Source of the DNA: Trichopria drosophilae
Lineage: Eukaryota > Arthropoda > Insecta > Hymenoptera > Diapriidae
Direction of reading: 5' to 3'
Assembly: GCA_030407085.1 (NCBI GenBank)
Contig: CM059582.1
Coordinates: 71,820,001-71,884,000, forward strand
Length of the DNA: 64,000 nt
Part shown: one piece after another, positions 1 through 10,853 of the stretch
How positions within the stretch are numbered: position 1 is the first letter of the stretch
Layout of the letters: each line of letters starts with the position of its first letter
The notes under the pieces: generated by a model
Database searches by the model: none
What the model was told of the DNA's origin: nothing
Seen by the model: the letters and a program-made list of their open reading frames with translations, nothing else
Translations under genes and position numbers: made by a program

Positions 1-26
1 GCACGCACACGCACACACACACACAC
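1..26. repeat. (CA)n microsatellite, 5' flank of the R1-type LINE
   Basis: The window opens in an alternating CA/CG-CA tract that runs directly into the LINE. A much longer (AC)n tract lies at the other end of the LINE, so the element sits inside an (AC)n array. The tract may extend beyond the window edge. Confidence 0.9.
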
Positions 27-61
27 TAAAACTCCCGAGACAGGTAAAGAGAAGGAAAGAA

Positions 62-799
62 ATGACCTTGGAAAAACTCGAGTCAAAGAACTTAGCCAAG
101 GCAATGGAGGAGGACACAGTAGCTGGTGACCACATTACTCAGAAAGTTATTCCGGATAAGAGGCAAGGTCCCAGATGGACAAAGGACCAAAAGAAGGAAG
201 AAAAAGCTGAAAAACCGCGCCAAGAGTCTAAAATCCCAGATGCTCTGCTTATCAAGAAGCGGGGCGACCTGACTTATGCTGAGATCCTCAACAAAGTCAA
301 GAAAGATGCCTCTCTGCAGGAGATTGGCCAAGGAGTCAAGAACATTCGAAGGACGAAAGGAGGAGACTTCATCCACGTTCTAGACAAGCCTAGCCAGGGA
401 AAAGCGGCAGAATACTGCACAGCCATGGGAGCCGTATTGGGGGAGGATGCCACTGTGGTAAACCTTCCGGCCGAACTGACGAAAAAGATTACCGACAAGG
501 GGAAGCTCCGCATTGGCTGGGTTGTCTGCCGTGTGAGAGTGCTAATGAGGACAACGAAGTGCTACAAGTGCTGGAACTATGGACACCGCTCGAGGGATTG
601 CAAAAGCAAAATAGACAGATCAAAACTCTGTATCCAGTGTGGAGTCGAAGGCCACAAAGCCGAGAAATGCACTTCTGAGCCACGCTGCGTACTATGCAGT
701 GGAAAGGAGAAAGAAGGAGCATGTAAGCACATATCAGGAAGTAGCCGATTCTCTGCCTACAAAAAGGCGTACCAGGCCCTCATCCAAAAAAGAGGATGA
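62..799 (+). CDS. LINE ORF1, Gag-like protein with CCHC zinc knuckles
   Basis: This is a 245-aa nucleic-acid-binding Gag expected to coat the retrotransposon RNA. The basic, Lys/Glu-rich N-terminus is followed at about residues 60-120 by the RRM-like block seen in Jockey/R1 Gags (YAEILNKVKKD, then IRRTKGGDFI). Two canonical CX2CX4HX4C knuckles follow at about residues 167 and 190 (CYKCWNYGHRSRDC and CIQCGVEGHKAEKC), then a third, looser Cys/His motif starting CVLC. The ATG at 62 is the first in frame, but the frame is open to the window edge, so an upstream part may be missing. Its TGA overlaps the ORF2 ATG. Confidence 0.85.
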   Translation: MTLEKLESKNLAKAMEEDTVAGDHITQKVIPDKRQGPRWTKDQKKEEKAEKPRQESKIPDALLIKKRGDLTYAEILNKVKKDASLQEIGQGVKNIRRTKGGDFIHVLDKPSQGKAAEYCTAMGAVLGEDATVVNLPAELTKKITDKGKLRIGWVVCRVRVLMRTTKCYKCWNYGHRSRDCKSKIDRSKLCIQCGVEGHKAEKCTSEPRCVLCSGKEKEGACKHISGSSRFSAYKKAYQALIQKRG

Positions 800-1626
800 G
801 AGTACTTCAAGTCAACTTGAACCACTGTGAGGCAGCGCAGGATGTGCTAACGCAGACCCTGCGAGAGGAGGAAATTGACATGGTAATCATTTCGGAACCA
901 TACAGAAACCCGAATGTTTCATCGTGGAAAGAGGATGCAACGGGCAAGGCCGTTATATGGTCATGTACCAGGTACCCCTTCCAGGAGTACATGATGAGAC
1001 CTGAAGACGGCTTCGTCAGAGCAAAAGTCAATGGTGTGTACTTTTACAGCTGTTACATACCACCCAGCTTGACACAAGAGGATTTTAAGAAAATAATGGA
1101 TCGGCTTGTCACCGACGCGAAAGACCGAAATCCAAAAGTGATCGCGGGAGACTTTAATGCCTGGGCAACGGACTGGGGCAGTAGGAGGACGGATAAAAGA
1201 GGGCAAGAACTCTTGGAAACGTTCTCCGTGCTAAACTTAGTCCTGCTCAATGATGGAAGAATGCCCACGTACATTAAGAGCGAGAAAAGCTCCATCATAG
1301 ACCTCACCTTTGCTAGTGCTGGCCTTGCGAGAGGAGACACGAACTGGCAGGTGACAGACATCTACACCCATAGCGACCATCAAGCTATCACATGGCAGAT
1401 CACGAGGCAGAGCAGATGTGACATCCGAACAAAGAAGAAACCAAACATTCCTGGCTGGAAGACGAGCGCATTCGATGAAGGCGTGTTTCAGCTGGCCATG
1501 GACGGAGATACCATCGAGAAAAACACAGCGGAAGTGCAAGAGGCTGAAGTAATGCAGAGAGTAGCGAAAGCTTGCGATGCTACCATACCAAGAAAAAAAA
1601 GTGGAAATCCACATACCCGAGTTTAG
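796..1626 (+). pseudogene. LINE ORF2, N-terminal part: APE-type endonuclease
   Basis: Residues 1-277 form an exonuclease-III-like (APE) endonuclease that nicks the target for target-primed reverse transcription. Visible motifs are NLNHCEAAQ at the start, EPYRN near residue 35, GDFNAWATDWGS near 117, SIIDLTFAS near 170 and SDHQAI near 193. The start ATG shares bases with the ORF1 stop (ATGA at 796-799). The frame ends at TAG (1624-1626), directly before a conserved WWN block that continues in the same frame, so this is a premature stop and not a natural terminus. The lesion separates endonuclease from RT. Confidence 0.85.
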
Positions 1627-1638
1627 TGGTGGAATGAG

Positions 1639-3777
1639 ATGATTGACGGGTGTCGCAAAGAGAGCAACCATGCTAGAAGGCTAGCACAGCGAGCCAAAGG
1701 TAAGCCAACCTATGCAGCACTCGAGGAGAAGCACAAGAAGGCACGTTTCAAACTCAATAAAGCTATCAAACGTAGTAAACGCGACATGTGGATTGAGTTA
1801 CTTGAGGAGGTCGATAAGGACCCGTGGGGAAGACCGTACAGGGTAATCATGACTCGGCTCAAGGGTCAGTCTAGACAGCAACCCACCTGCCCCGAACTAC
1901 TGGAGAGGGTAGTGACCACACTATTCCCGCAGCAAGTAGAACTCAACTACTCAGAAGACGACAACGAGGACACGGAAGATATCCCCAACATTACAGTTGA
2001 GGAACTATTTCGTGCATCCAGTAGAGTACGAAATCAGAAAGCACCAGGAATGGACAACATTCCTAATGTTGCCCTCAAAGCAGCCATCAAGGCAGCTCCT
2101 GGAATCTTTTGTGACATCTACAATGCCTGCCTTAGAGAAGGAACTTTCCCTGAGCGCTGGAAATGGCAGAGGCTCGTCCTCTTGACCAAGGGCAATAAAC
2201 CACCTGACGATCCTTCGTCTTACCGGCCATTGTGCATGCTAGATACTGCTGGCAAGATCTTGGAACGCGTAGTACATAACCGGATCGAGGCTGTTATTGG
2301 GGACTCCTTAGCGGATAACCAGTACGGCTTCCGAAAGCTCAGGTCAACAATGGACGCAATCGATCAAGTTGTGAACACAGCTGCCAAAGCCACGAAAGGC
2401 AAACGATACAAAGGAGGCTCTAAGAAGTATTGCTTAGTGGTCGCCCTTGACATTAAAAATGCTTTCAACACAGCGAGATGGGACACAATCTGCAAGGCGC
2501 TGGACCGGCTGGAGGTGCCCACGTACCTGAAGAGGATGGTGAAGAACTACTTCAATGGCCGCTACGTCAAGTACGACACAGAAGATGGATCCAAGGACTA
2601 TCAAGTCACAGGGGGCGTTCCCCAGGGTTCGGTACTTGGTCCACTTCTGTGGAATATAATGTACGACGAGCTGCTGAAACTCAAGTTACCGAGAGGAGCA
2701 GCACTGACGGCCTTCGCAGACGATGCAATGCTCACAATCGTGGCTAAGCTCATGGAGGAGCTGCCTAATATCTTTGCAGATTCCTACGAGCTAATACAAA
2801 CGTGGATGAGATCGGCTGGTTTGCAACTCGCCGAGCATAAAACAGAAGCCATGCTCATCACAAGCCGGAAGAAGGTTGAAACCATCACCCTTACAATTGG
2901 CAATCATAGTATCACCTCCCAGCAGTGCATAAAGTACTTAGGAGTATGGCTGGACGCACGGCTGAACTTCAAACAGCACGTGGAATACGTCGCAGAGAAG
3001 GCAGGGAAGGTGGCGTCGGTGTTGGCAAGGCTTATGCCAAATGTAGGTGGACCGCGACAGAGCAGGAGGAAACTGCTGGCATCAGTAGTTACCTCTGTGC
3101 TGACTTACGCAATTGCCAACTGGGGAGATGCTCTGAAAATCTTGGAGTACCGCAGAAAGGTATCATCAATCTACCGGCTGAGTGTCTTGAGGGTTTCCAG
3201 CGCATTCCGCACAGTGTCCGAAGATGCTGTATGTGTCATTGCTGGAATGTTGCCCATTCGCATCCTGGCGGAAGAGAGGAAGAAGCTGTACCAGCAAAGG
3301 TGCCAAGCACTAGAACTGCAAGAAGAACAGACAGAAGAGATCAAGTTGGAAAGCCTACTTCGCTGGCAAGTAGAGTGGGACACATCTGATAAGGGAAGAT
3401 GGACACATCGTCTGATCCCGCAACTGGAAAGTTGGCTGAACCGGAAACACGGAGAAATCAACAATTACCTGACGCAGATGATCTCAGGACATGGATGCTT
3501 CCGGCAGTATCTTCACCGCTTCAAGCATGAGAACACACCGGACTGTCCTGCAGGCTGTGGAGTAGCTGAAAAGGCGGAACACGTCTTTTTTCGTTGTCCA
3601 CGTTACCTTGAAGAACATCTTGAAGTCGAGCGAGTGACAGAAGAGATTCTTATCCCTGACAACATTGTGCAATGCATGTTGAAGTCAGACGCCAACTGGA
3701 CTGCAGTGAGCAATTTTGCCACTGCGATTCTTAAAAAGTTGCGAGAAGAGGAGCAACAAAGACGTCAGAATGCCTGA
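1639..3777 (+). pseudogene. LINE ORF2, C-terminal part: reverse transcriptase and Cys/His tail
   Basis: This 712-aa continuation of ORF2 lies in the same frame as the endonuclease beyond the TAG. RT motifs appear in order: SSYRPLCMLDTAGKILERVV, NQYGFRKLRST, a catalytic block VVALDIKNAFNTARW (about residue 275), GVPQGSVLGPLLWNIMYDEL, and FADD near residue 359 supplying the metal-binding Asp pair. The C-terminus has a CX3CX7HX4C motif starting CPAGCGV, typical of R1/Jockey-type ORF2 tails. The AFNTARW form favours the R1 clade. Apart from the upstream stop the frame is intact, so the copy is young. ATG 1639 is internal and probably not a real start. Confidence 0.85.
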
Positions 3778-4353
<576 letters not shown>

Positions 4354-4582
4354 CAGTTAGAATGCACTTAGGAGAAAATGACCAATAGCAAAGTTGTAAT
4401 ATACCATGTAAAATACCATGTCCTTCAAGGTCATTTCAAGGTCAATCTTATTTTTTTAAATAGAACCCCCTACATTTTATTGCATATTCTTATAGCTTAT
4501 CTCGAGAGCTTTCCAAAACACTATAATAAAATATTTTTGTATTAAGTACTTTTTGAGTTATAAAGGTTTGAAGTTAACAATT
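4354..4582 (-). repeat. Inverted copy of the DD41D transposon 3' end
   Basis: From 'cagttagaatgc' to 'gaagttaacaattt' this is the reverse complement of the 3' terminal region at about 6596-6853. It lacks the outermost 35-40 bp of the end. It lies head-to-head with the true 5' end of the copy that starts at 4583, giving the copy long inverted repeats at both sides. Confidence 0.75.
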
Positions 4583-5304
4583 TTTTGACACAAAATGTAG
4601 AATATCTTGTCAAATATTATTTAGTTTTCAGTAATCATAACCTTAATACTTTTGTGCGCGGAATAATGAGACCAATTAATTGGTTTAAAGAAAATACATT
4701 AATCGGATCCCCCTAATATTTTCAGTAAGAATGCATTTTGGAAAAATGTCCAATAGCAAAGTATTGTACGGCTTCAAGCAATTCTGCTAATAGGCTCTGG
4801 CGAAAAACTGCCCGAACGTAATCGCGAGAAGCTGCTCGAATGCGTGATTTCCGAAGGCGTTAGCGGGAATCTGACCGAAAGCGTTGGCCAATCTTTATTC
4901 TCTCACTCTCGCAGGCACCAATGTACGAGCTCTTGAGCAAACAATACGGATCACTGATTTGAAACTTTGATGCAGTGCTGTCTTCTTCTTAGCGAGCAGC
5001 AGTCACCTCGTGGACGAAAACAAACAGCCTCAAAAATTTTTTCTGTAACAAAAGAAACCATTGCTCTTCAATTGATTATCCCAAACATCTTCATTTTGTT
5101 TCCAATAGCCCAGAAATTTTTCGTAAATATTATTAATTGATCTATTAGATTTTCAGTTGCTCAACGAGCTTTTTGCTAGTGCTGGTTAAAATAAACAAAT
5201 CGATAGTTGGACCAACACTTAATAATTAGTATTTTTCTCTACTTAATTATCTAGATCAATTTCCTATCACTTTCCTGATTAATTCTTCTTCGCTCTAATT
5301 AAGA

Positions 5305-6381
5305 ATGGCGGAGCTTTCTGAAAGAGACCGAATAACACTGTTAATGATGCGAGGATGGGGAGATCAACAAAGAGGGTATAAAACAGTAACGCGATTATTT
5401 AATGAAAATTTTCGGAATGAAAATAATAGGATCTCCAAAAGTACTGTAATCCGTACTATTCAACGTTTCGAGGCTATTGGTAACGTTAAAAACCGCCCAA
5501 AATCTGGTAGACCTAAAACAGCAACAAATAATGATAAGGCATTAGATGTTTTACAGTCTTTCGTTGAAGATCCCCATATTTCCATCAATCGCGTTGCACA
5601 AGAACACGAAATCGGTCATGCATCTGTTAGTAAAATTCTGAAATTGAATAAATGGCATCCATACAAACTCCATTTGGTCCAAGAGTTGTCCGAAGACGAT
5701 TTTGATCGACGCATCGAATTTTGTGATCTTATGATGGAGATGATTGTCGACGATCCTCTATTACTTGATAATATTGTTTTCTCTGATGAGGCAACATTTG
5801 AACTGACTGGAAATGTAAATAGACACAATTGTAGATACTGGAGTGACGTTAATCCTCACTGGAAAAGAGACAATCATACTCAATATCCACAGAAAGTTAA
5901 CGTATGGGCTGGTATTCTTAATGGTAGACCAGTTGGCCCTTTCTTCATTGAAGGCAATTTGACAGCACAAGTATACCTAGTCATGCTTCGCGAACAAATT
6001 GTTCCAGCTATTCGAGACATAGCTGGTGGAAATATGGATGAAATTTATTTCCAACAGGATGGAGCACCACCTCATTATGGTGTCATTGTCCGTCAATATT
6101 TGAATGAGGTCTTTCAGGACAGGTGGATAGGGCGAAGGGGTCATATTGAGTGGCCACCTCGGTCTCCGGACTTGACCCCACTTGACTTTTTTTTGTGGGG
6201 TTACTTGAAAAGTAAAGTTTATGCCACCAAGCCTCAAGATTTAGATGATTTAAGAGGGAGAATAACTCGAGAGATAGAACTAATACGGCCAGAAATGTAC
6301 CGGAATGCGGTTTCGGCTGTTTATAACAGATTGGCACATTGCCAGGCTGTTAAAGGGCAACAATTTGAACATTTGTTCTGA
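5305..6381 (+). CDS. DD41D mariner-like transposase
   Basis: This intact 358-aa transposase should cut and paste its element at TA sites. Residues 1-120 hold paired helix-turn-helix DNA-binding regions (about 10-55 and 75-115) joined by an RPKSGRPKTA linker with the GRPR-like motif of the superfamily. The catalytic DDE/D domain has D161 (FSDEATFEL), D252 (QQDGAPPHY) and D294 (SPDLTPLDFFLWG). The D252-D294 gap is 41 residues, which places it in the DD41D group (rosa/Visitor-type); this comes from my own count. No stop or frameshift is present, unlike the two other copies here. ATG 5305 follows an AT-rich leader. Whether it is active cannot be told from sequence. Confidence 0.9.
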   Translation: MAELSERDRITLLMMRGWGDQQRGYKTVTRLFNENFRNENNRISKSTVIRTIQRFEAIGNVKNRPKSGRPKTATNNDKALDVLQSFVEDPHISINRVAQEHEIGHASVSKILKLNKWHPYKLHLVQELSEDDFDRRIEFCDLMMEMIVDDPLLLDNIVFSDEATFELTGNVNRHNCRYWSDVNPHWKRDNHTQYPQKVNVWAGILNGRPVGPFFIEGNLTAQVYLVMLREQIVPAIRDIAGGNMDEIYFQQDGAPPHYGVIVRQYLNEVFQDRWIGRRGHIEWPPRSPDLTPLDFFLWGYLKSKVYATKPQDLDDLRGRITREIELIRPEMYRNAVSAVYNRLAHCQAVKGQQFEHLF

Positions 6382-6433
6382 ATTGTTTGGTACAATTAAA
6401 TATTTTGCCCAAGCTAACCAATTGGAATTAAAT

Positions 6434-6594
6434 TTGCCTTAACTGGCCGGACTTACACACCACTTTTGCCTTAACTGGTCGGACTCGCACATCACTCTTG
6501 CCTTAACTGGTCGGACTTGCACACCACTCTTGCCTTAACTGGTCGGACTCGCACACCACTCTTGCCTTAACTGGTCGGACTCGCACACCACTTA
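6434..6594. repeat. Five 32-bp subterminal repeats, copy 1
   Basis: Five near-identical tandem units contain 'ttgccttaactggtcgg' and 'actcgcacaccac'. The same array, also with five units, lies at the same place in copies 2 and 3. It is therefore part of the element and may bind transposase. Confidence 0.9.
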
Positions 6595-6893
6595 ACAAAT
6601 TGTTAACTTCAAACCTTTATAACTCAAAAAGTACTTAATAAAAAAATATTTTATTATAGTGTTTTGGAAAGCTCTCGAGATAAGCTATAAGAATATGCAA
6701 TAAAATGTAGGGGGTTCTATTTAAAAAAATAAGACTGACCTTCAAATGACCTTGAAGGACATGGTCAAGGTCAAAGTCAAGTACATCATCTTATTCCCCG
6801 CTTGAAACCATACAACTTTGCTATTGGACATTTTCTCCTAAGTGCATTCTAACTGAAGATATTAGGGGGGTCCGATACTTTTCGATGACCCTG

Positions 6894-7228
6894 TATATAT
6901 AGTATGCAGTTTATTACGTGCTCACCATTGTGATTACACGGACTTCCGAATCATTTTACAATTACAACACATAATTGCATTAACCTTTATTACCACTCAT
7001 ACATCTATTAATACAATTTACCTACTTAACACTCATACTTTCACACCACTTTAAATTTCTTTTACCCCCCTTTTTACAATCTACTATTCATTTGCAAATT
7101 ACATTCATACTTCTTATTCATACTACTTCCTCTCTGTGCACATTCATTCTCCTTTTCTACTTCATACTCATTTCTCCCCTTTGTATTTCTTTTACATCGC
7201 CTCACTATTTCGTATACATACATACATT
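6894..7228. other. Non-coding stretch between DD41D copy 1 and the minus-strand LINE
   Basis: T/C-rich sequence, probably the LINE 3' UTR plus a short host segment. I see no poly(A) tract that fixes the LINE 3' end and no gene. Confidence 0.4.
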
Positions 7229-10200
7229 TCATTCCCTTCTCTCATTTTCTCTCTCTCTTTCTTTCTTTATCCTCACTGCCTCTACCTTTTTCATCCATTC
7301 ATATCCTCTTCCATCCTCATGCAACATATTTTCCCTCTTTCCCCCTCCCCTTTCCTTTAACTCACAGTTATCTCTTATGTGTTCTATATCCTCCCTCTCT
7401 TTTCCACACACTCTGCACTTTCTCTCTTCTTCCTCCAGCCAATACATGTTCCCTCTTTCTTCATTTCCACATCTCCACCGTGCTATCAACTGAACTTTCT
7501 TCCCCTCTCTTTTTTTGGCCGTCCTTAGGTATTCTGGGATTCCTATGACTCTGGAGTAGTTTTTGCATGACCGTGATCTTCTAACCTCTTCTCCCCTTTG
7601 CTGCCAATCTACTTCTTTATCTCTTTCTCTCAATCGCTCCCATTTTTCCCCACCCCACCCATTTAGTGCATCTTCACTTACCCCCACCCTCCACAGATAG
7701 TCCATTCACTCAGCACTTTCCCTTGTCCACTCCCCTATTCGTCTTTCTCTTTCATCCTTCCTTCGTTCTATCATACTTTCTATTCCTATTTCTCCTCCTT
7801 CTCCGTTTTGTAAACGCTCTTCAAACTTTCCCGCTCTTCACCCTGTTTCCACCCTTAATTTATCCCTTTTCAATTCCTCTCTTACTAGATTCCCTGGAGT
7901 GCTTCTATTCAACCCTAGGATCCATCTCAAATACTTTTCTTGTAACGCTTCTACTTCTTTCCATTCCTTATACCCCCATATCTCCACCCCATAATACAAT
8001 ATTCCTTTCACTATACTATCAAACAATTTCAGTCTCCATCTTATGTCCCCCTTAAACTTTCTCTCTCCATAACTCCATATCCATCCCATCGCTACTCTCG
8101 CTTTCCTAATCCTATCTTTTATATGCTCTTATTCTCCCCCATATCTTGTCACCCAATACCATAAATATTTATACTCCTTCACTTCTTCCAGTCTCTCCTT
8201 CCCCCACCACCAATACCTTTCTTTTTCCCTCCCCCCCCCCTTCTTTCTAAACACCATCACTTTCGATTTTTCTGGGCTCAGCTCTAATTTTTTTCCTTTC
8301 AAATACCGTCGCAATCCTCATATTATCGCTCTTAGCCCTTCTTCTTCTTCCGCCACCACCACAATGTCATCAGCATACTTCAATGACCATACCTTCTCTC
8401 TTCCCACTCTCACTCCTCCTATCCGTTTTCTTAATTCCTCTTCTATGTCCGCCAGGTATATGTTAAAAAGGGTCGGACTAGGAGGACATCCCTGCCTCAC
8501 TCCTTTATCCACCCAGAATTCCTCCGAAAACTCCTCCCCTATCTTTACCACACATCTTGTCTCCTCATATATTTCTTTTACTCTTTCTACCAAAATCTCA
8601 CTCACCCCCCTTCTCCTCATCATTTCCCATAATATCTTCCTGTCTATTTTATCGAAAGCCCCTTTCAAATCCATAAAGATAGCCCACACCTTCTTCTTCT
8701 CCCTTAATCTTCTCCCTACTAAATGTTTTAAAATCTTTATATTTTCTATAGTTCCTCTTCCTTTTCTGAATCCTGCCTGAGTCCTACCCCATCCTCCTCT
8801 TTCGTCTAATTCCTTCACTAACTTTCTATTTAGAAGATTCGCATATATCTTATATGCAGTACTCGTTAACGTTACCCCCCTATAATTATCTGCCACATTT
8901 TTATCCCCCTTTTTCCATATCGGAACCACCACCCCTATTTTCCATTTATCCGGAAATCCTTCTCCATCCCATATCTTTCTACAGATTTCCTCCAATTTTC
9001 TGCTCACTTTCTCTCCTCCCTTCATCCATACTTCGTTTCTTATCCCATCAATCCCCGCCGCCTTACCTTTCCTTAACCTTTTTATTTCTCTATTTATTTC
9101 TTCTCGACTTATCCCTTCTTCGACTTCTCTATCTATTTTTTGCTTCTCTCCAACTTCTATCCTTTTCTCTGTAACTCCTCCTAGTGTTCTCATAAAATGA
9201 TCTACCCACTCCTTCATTTTAATTTCTTTACTTACTCCCCCCCTTTTCTTCCTACCTCTATTAATAAATTCCCATGCCTGCGCTTCTGTAGTTATCTTTT
9301 CTATCTCCCTCTCCTCCATTTTCCTAAGATCTTCTTCTTTCTTTTCACACAGGTTCCTATATTCCTTTCTCTTCCTTAGAAACTCCTCATATCCCATCCT
9401 TGTTCTCCTATATTTTCTCCCTAACCTGTTTACCTCTTTCTTTTTCTCTCTACATTCTCTATCCTACCATGGTACCCACCCTATTCCTTTTCCTCGCCCT
9501 CTCTTCTTCATTTTAACTGCTCTTTTCAACCTTTCCTCCAATTCTTCCCACCCCCCTTTCACATCCATTTCCTTCCATACTATCCCCTCTATATTTCTCC
9601 TAAAATTTTCTACTCCCTCTTCTGACCAATCTTGCATCATCTCTCCCTCCCTTTCCTTTTGCTTCTCCTCCCTTCTATATTCCTTTCCAAATTCTATTAA
9701 TATTGGGTGATGATCCGATTCTACTCTGCATCCTATGTTAAAATACCTGATCTTCTCTTCTGCCTCCAGGTTTACAATGCCATAGTCAATCACTGATCTC
9801 CCTCCCGTTTTTTCATAGGTCCACTCCCCCTCTTCATCCCCCTCTTTCCACCCATTTAATACCAACCACCCCCTCTCTTCCAGTACTTTGATCAGCTCAT
9901 GCCCTTGCTTGTTTACCACACCATCTCTCGATCTTCGTTCTTTCTCTTTTTCCTCTCCATCACCTCCCAGTCCTCTCCACCCTCCTTCCCTCCCAATTCT
10001 CGCGTTAAAATCCCCTACCATCATCAGATTTCCTTCCTCTCTCTCTTCTATTATGATTTTCAATCTGTCTAGCTCTTCCATGCTTCCCTCCTTATTATAA
10101 ATCGTTATAATTTTCCACCTTTCGTTGTCTATAGTTACCTCTCTCTGTTGTATCCCCTCCACTTCCTCCCCACCTCCCCCTTTCTCTTCAATTTCCTTTC

Positions 10201-10444
10201 TTATGCCCGTTATTATCCCCCCCATTGCTCTTCCCTTTTTCTTATCTCTCCTCGCTGGCTGGCATTTCCATCTCCATCCTTCTGGCATTTTTTCTTTCAG
10301 TTTCACCCACCCTGTTTCTTCCACCCACGTCTCCACCAATCCAATCACATCGAACTCTTTCAGGAACTCCCAGAAATCTTCTTCTTTTCTTTTTAACCCT
10401 GCAACATTCCAGAACAGCCCCCTTATACTTCGCTTCTGCCCTTT
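7229..10444 (-). pseudogene. LINE ORF2: endonuclease, RT and CCHC tail with five stops
   Basis: The frame opens just below a TAG at 10445-10447, with the LFWNVAG motif of an APE domain; no ATG is in frame until well inside, and GTG at 10348 is internal. Motifs in order: GLVETWV, GDFNARIGREGG, SDHHPIL, then RT blocks NYRGVTLTSTAYKIYANLLN, FMDLKGAFDKIDR, GVRQGCPPSPTLFNIYLADI and KYADDIVVVA, and finally a CX2CX7HX4C tail beginning CRVCGKERED. In-frame stops are at 9464 (TAG after GWVPW), 8318 (TGA), 8129 (TAA), 7838 (TGA) and 7706 (TGA). Frame is kept across all pieces, so decay was by substitution only. Confidence 0.8.
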
Positions 10445-10472
10445 CTATTTTTTCTAATGTGAGCACGTTTCT

Positions 10473-10844
10473 TTAAAAAGTTTTTTCACTAATATACTTA
10501 CACGCTTCATTCCACACATACTCTTTGACATCCACCCACGCTCTTCCAAAACTCACGTTCACTCGCTTCCCTCTCTCTCTCTGTCTCTTTGCCCATACTC
10601 TAATCTCTTTCTGTCTGTCTCTCTCATCCTTCGTTAGGTCATCATCTACATACACTTTCGTTCCTATCAATTTGTTCTTATTCATCATAATCTCTTTTTT
10701 CTCATCCAAACTATTTAGTTTCACAATCACAATTCTTTCACTCATTCTATTTCCGATCTTAAAAGCTTCCCTTATTTTTATTTTATTATCTAATCCCCCC
10801 ATTTTCTTAAATACCCCCATCGCGGCGTCTTTTACGTTTGCCAT
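10473..10844 (-). pseudogene. LINE ORF1, 5'-truncated Gag-like fragment
   Basis: A 123-aa Lys/Arg-rich ORF lies upstream of the ORF2 endonuclease on the same strand. It has an RRM-like pattern (KIREAFKIGNRMSERIVIVKL, then KLIGTKVYVDDDLTKDERDRQ), as in the C-terminal half of LINE ORF1 proteins. No zinc knuckle is visible. The ATG at 10844 may be internal, since the expected N-terminal coiled-coil part is absent and sequence beyond 10855 turns AT-rich. ORF2 starts about 30 bp after its stop, in another frame. Confidence 0.6.
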
Positions 10845-10853
10845 AGTATGTTA

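Larger units (their letters stand above)
4583..6893 (+). mobile_element. DD41D IS630-Tc1-mariner transposon, copy 1 (intact transposase)
   Basis: The 5' end starts at 'ttgacacaaaatg', about five bases short of the terminus seen in copy 2 ('cagtgttgacac'). The 3' end is at 6893 (...gatgaccctg) followed by TA, matching the TA target preference of the superfamily. An inner TIR-like block near 4700-4790 resembles the 3' terminal sequence in inverted orientation. A 5' leader of about 720 bp precedes the transposase, and five 32-bp subterminal repeats follow it. Two defective relatives lie at 27423-29735 and 30256-31086. Confidence 0.85.
7229..10853 (-). mobile_element. APE-type LINE with purine-rich coding strand, decayed
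   Basis: The minus strand carries a partial ORF1 and a near full-length ORF2 with endonuclease, RT and a Cys/His tail. The coding strand is strongly purine biased, giving Lys/Glu/Arg/Gly-rich proteins and a C/T-rich plus strand. ORF2 has five premature stops but keeps one frame. The 5' end looks truncated, because ORF1 is only 123 aa. The 3' UTR probably covers about 6900-7228. I cannot name the clade with confidence; LINEs of this style are common in hymenopteran genomes. Confidence 0.8.

Noticed and set aside
7092..10457. Plus-strand Ser/Leu/Phe/Pro-rich ORFs across 7-10 kb
   Set aside because: Antisense shadows of the purine-rich minus-strand LINE, which has recognisable EN and RT motifs.
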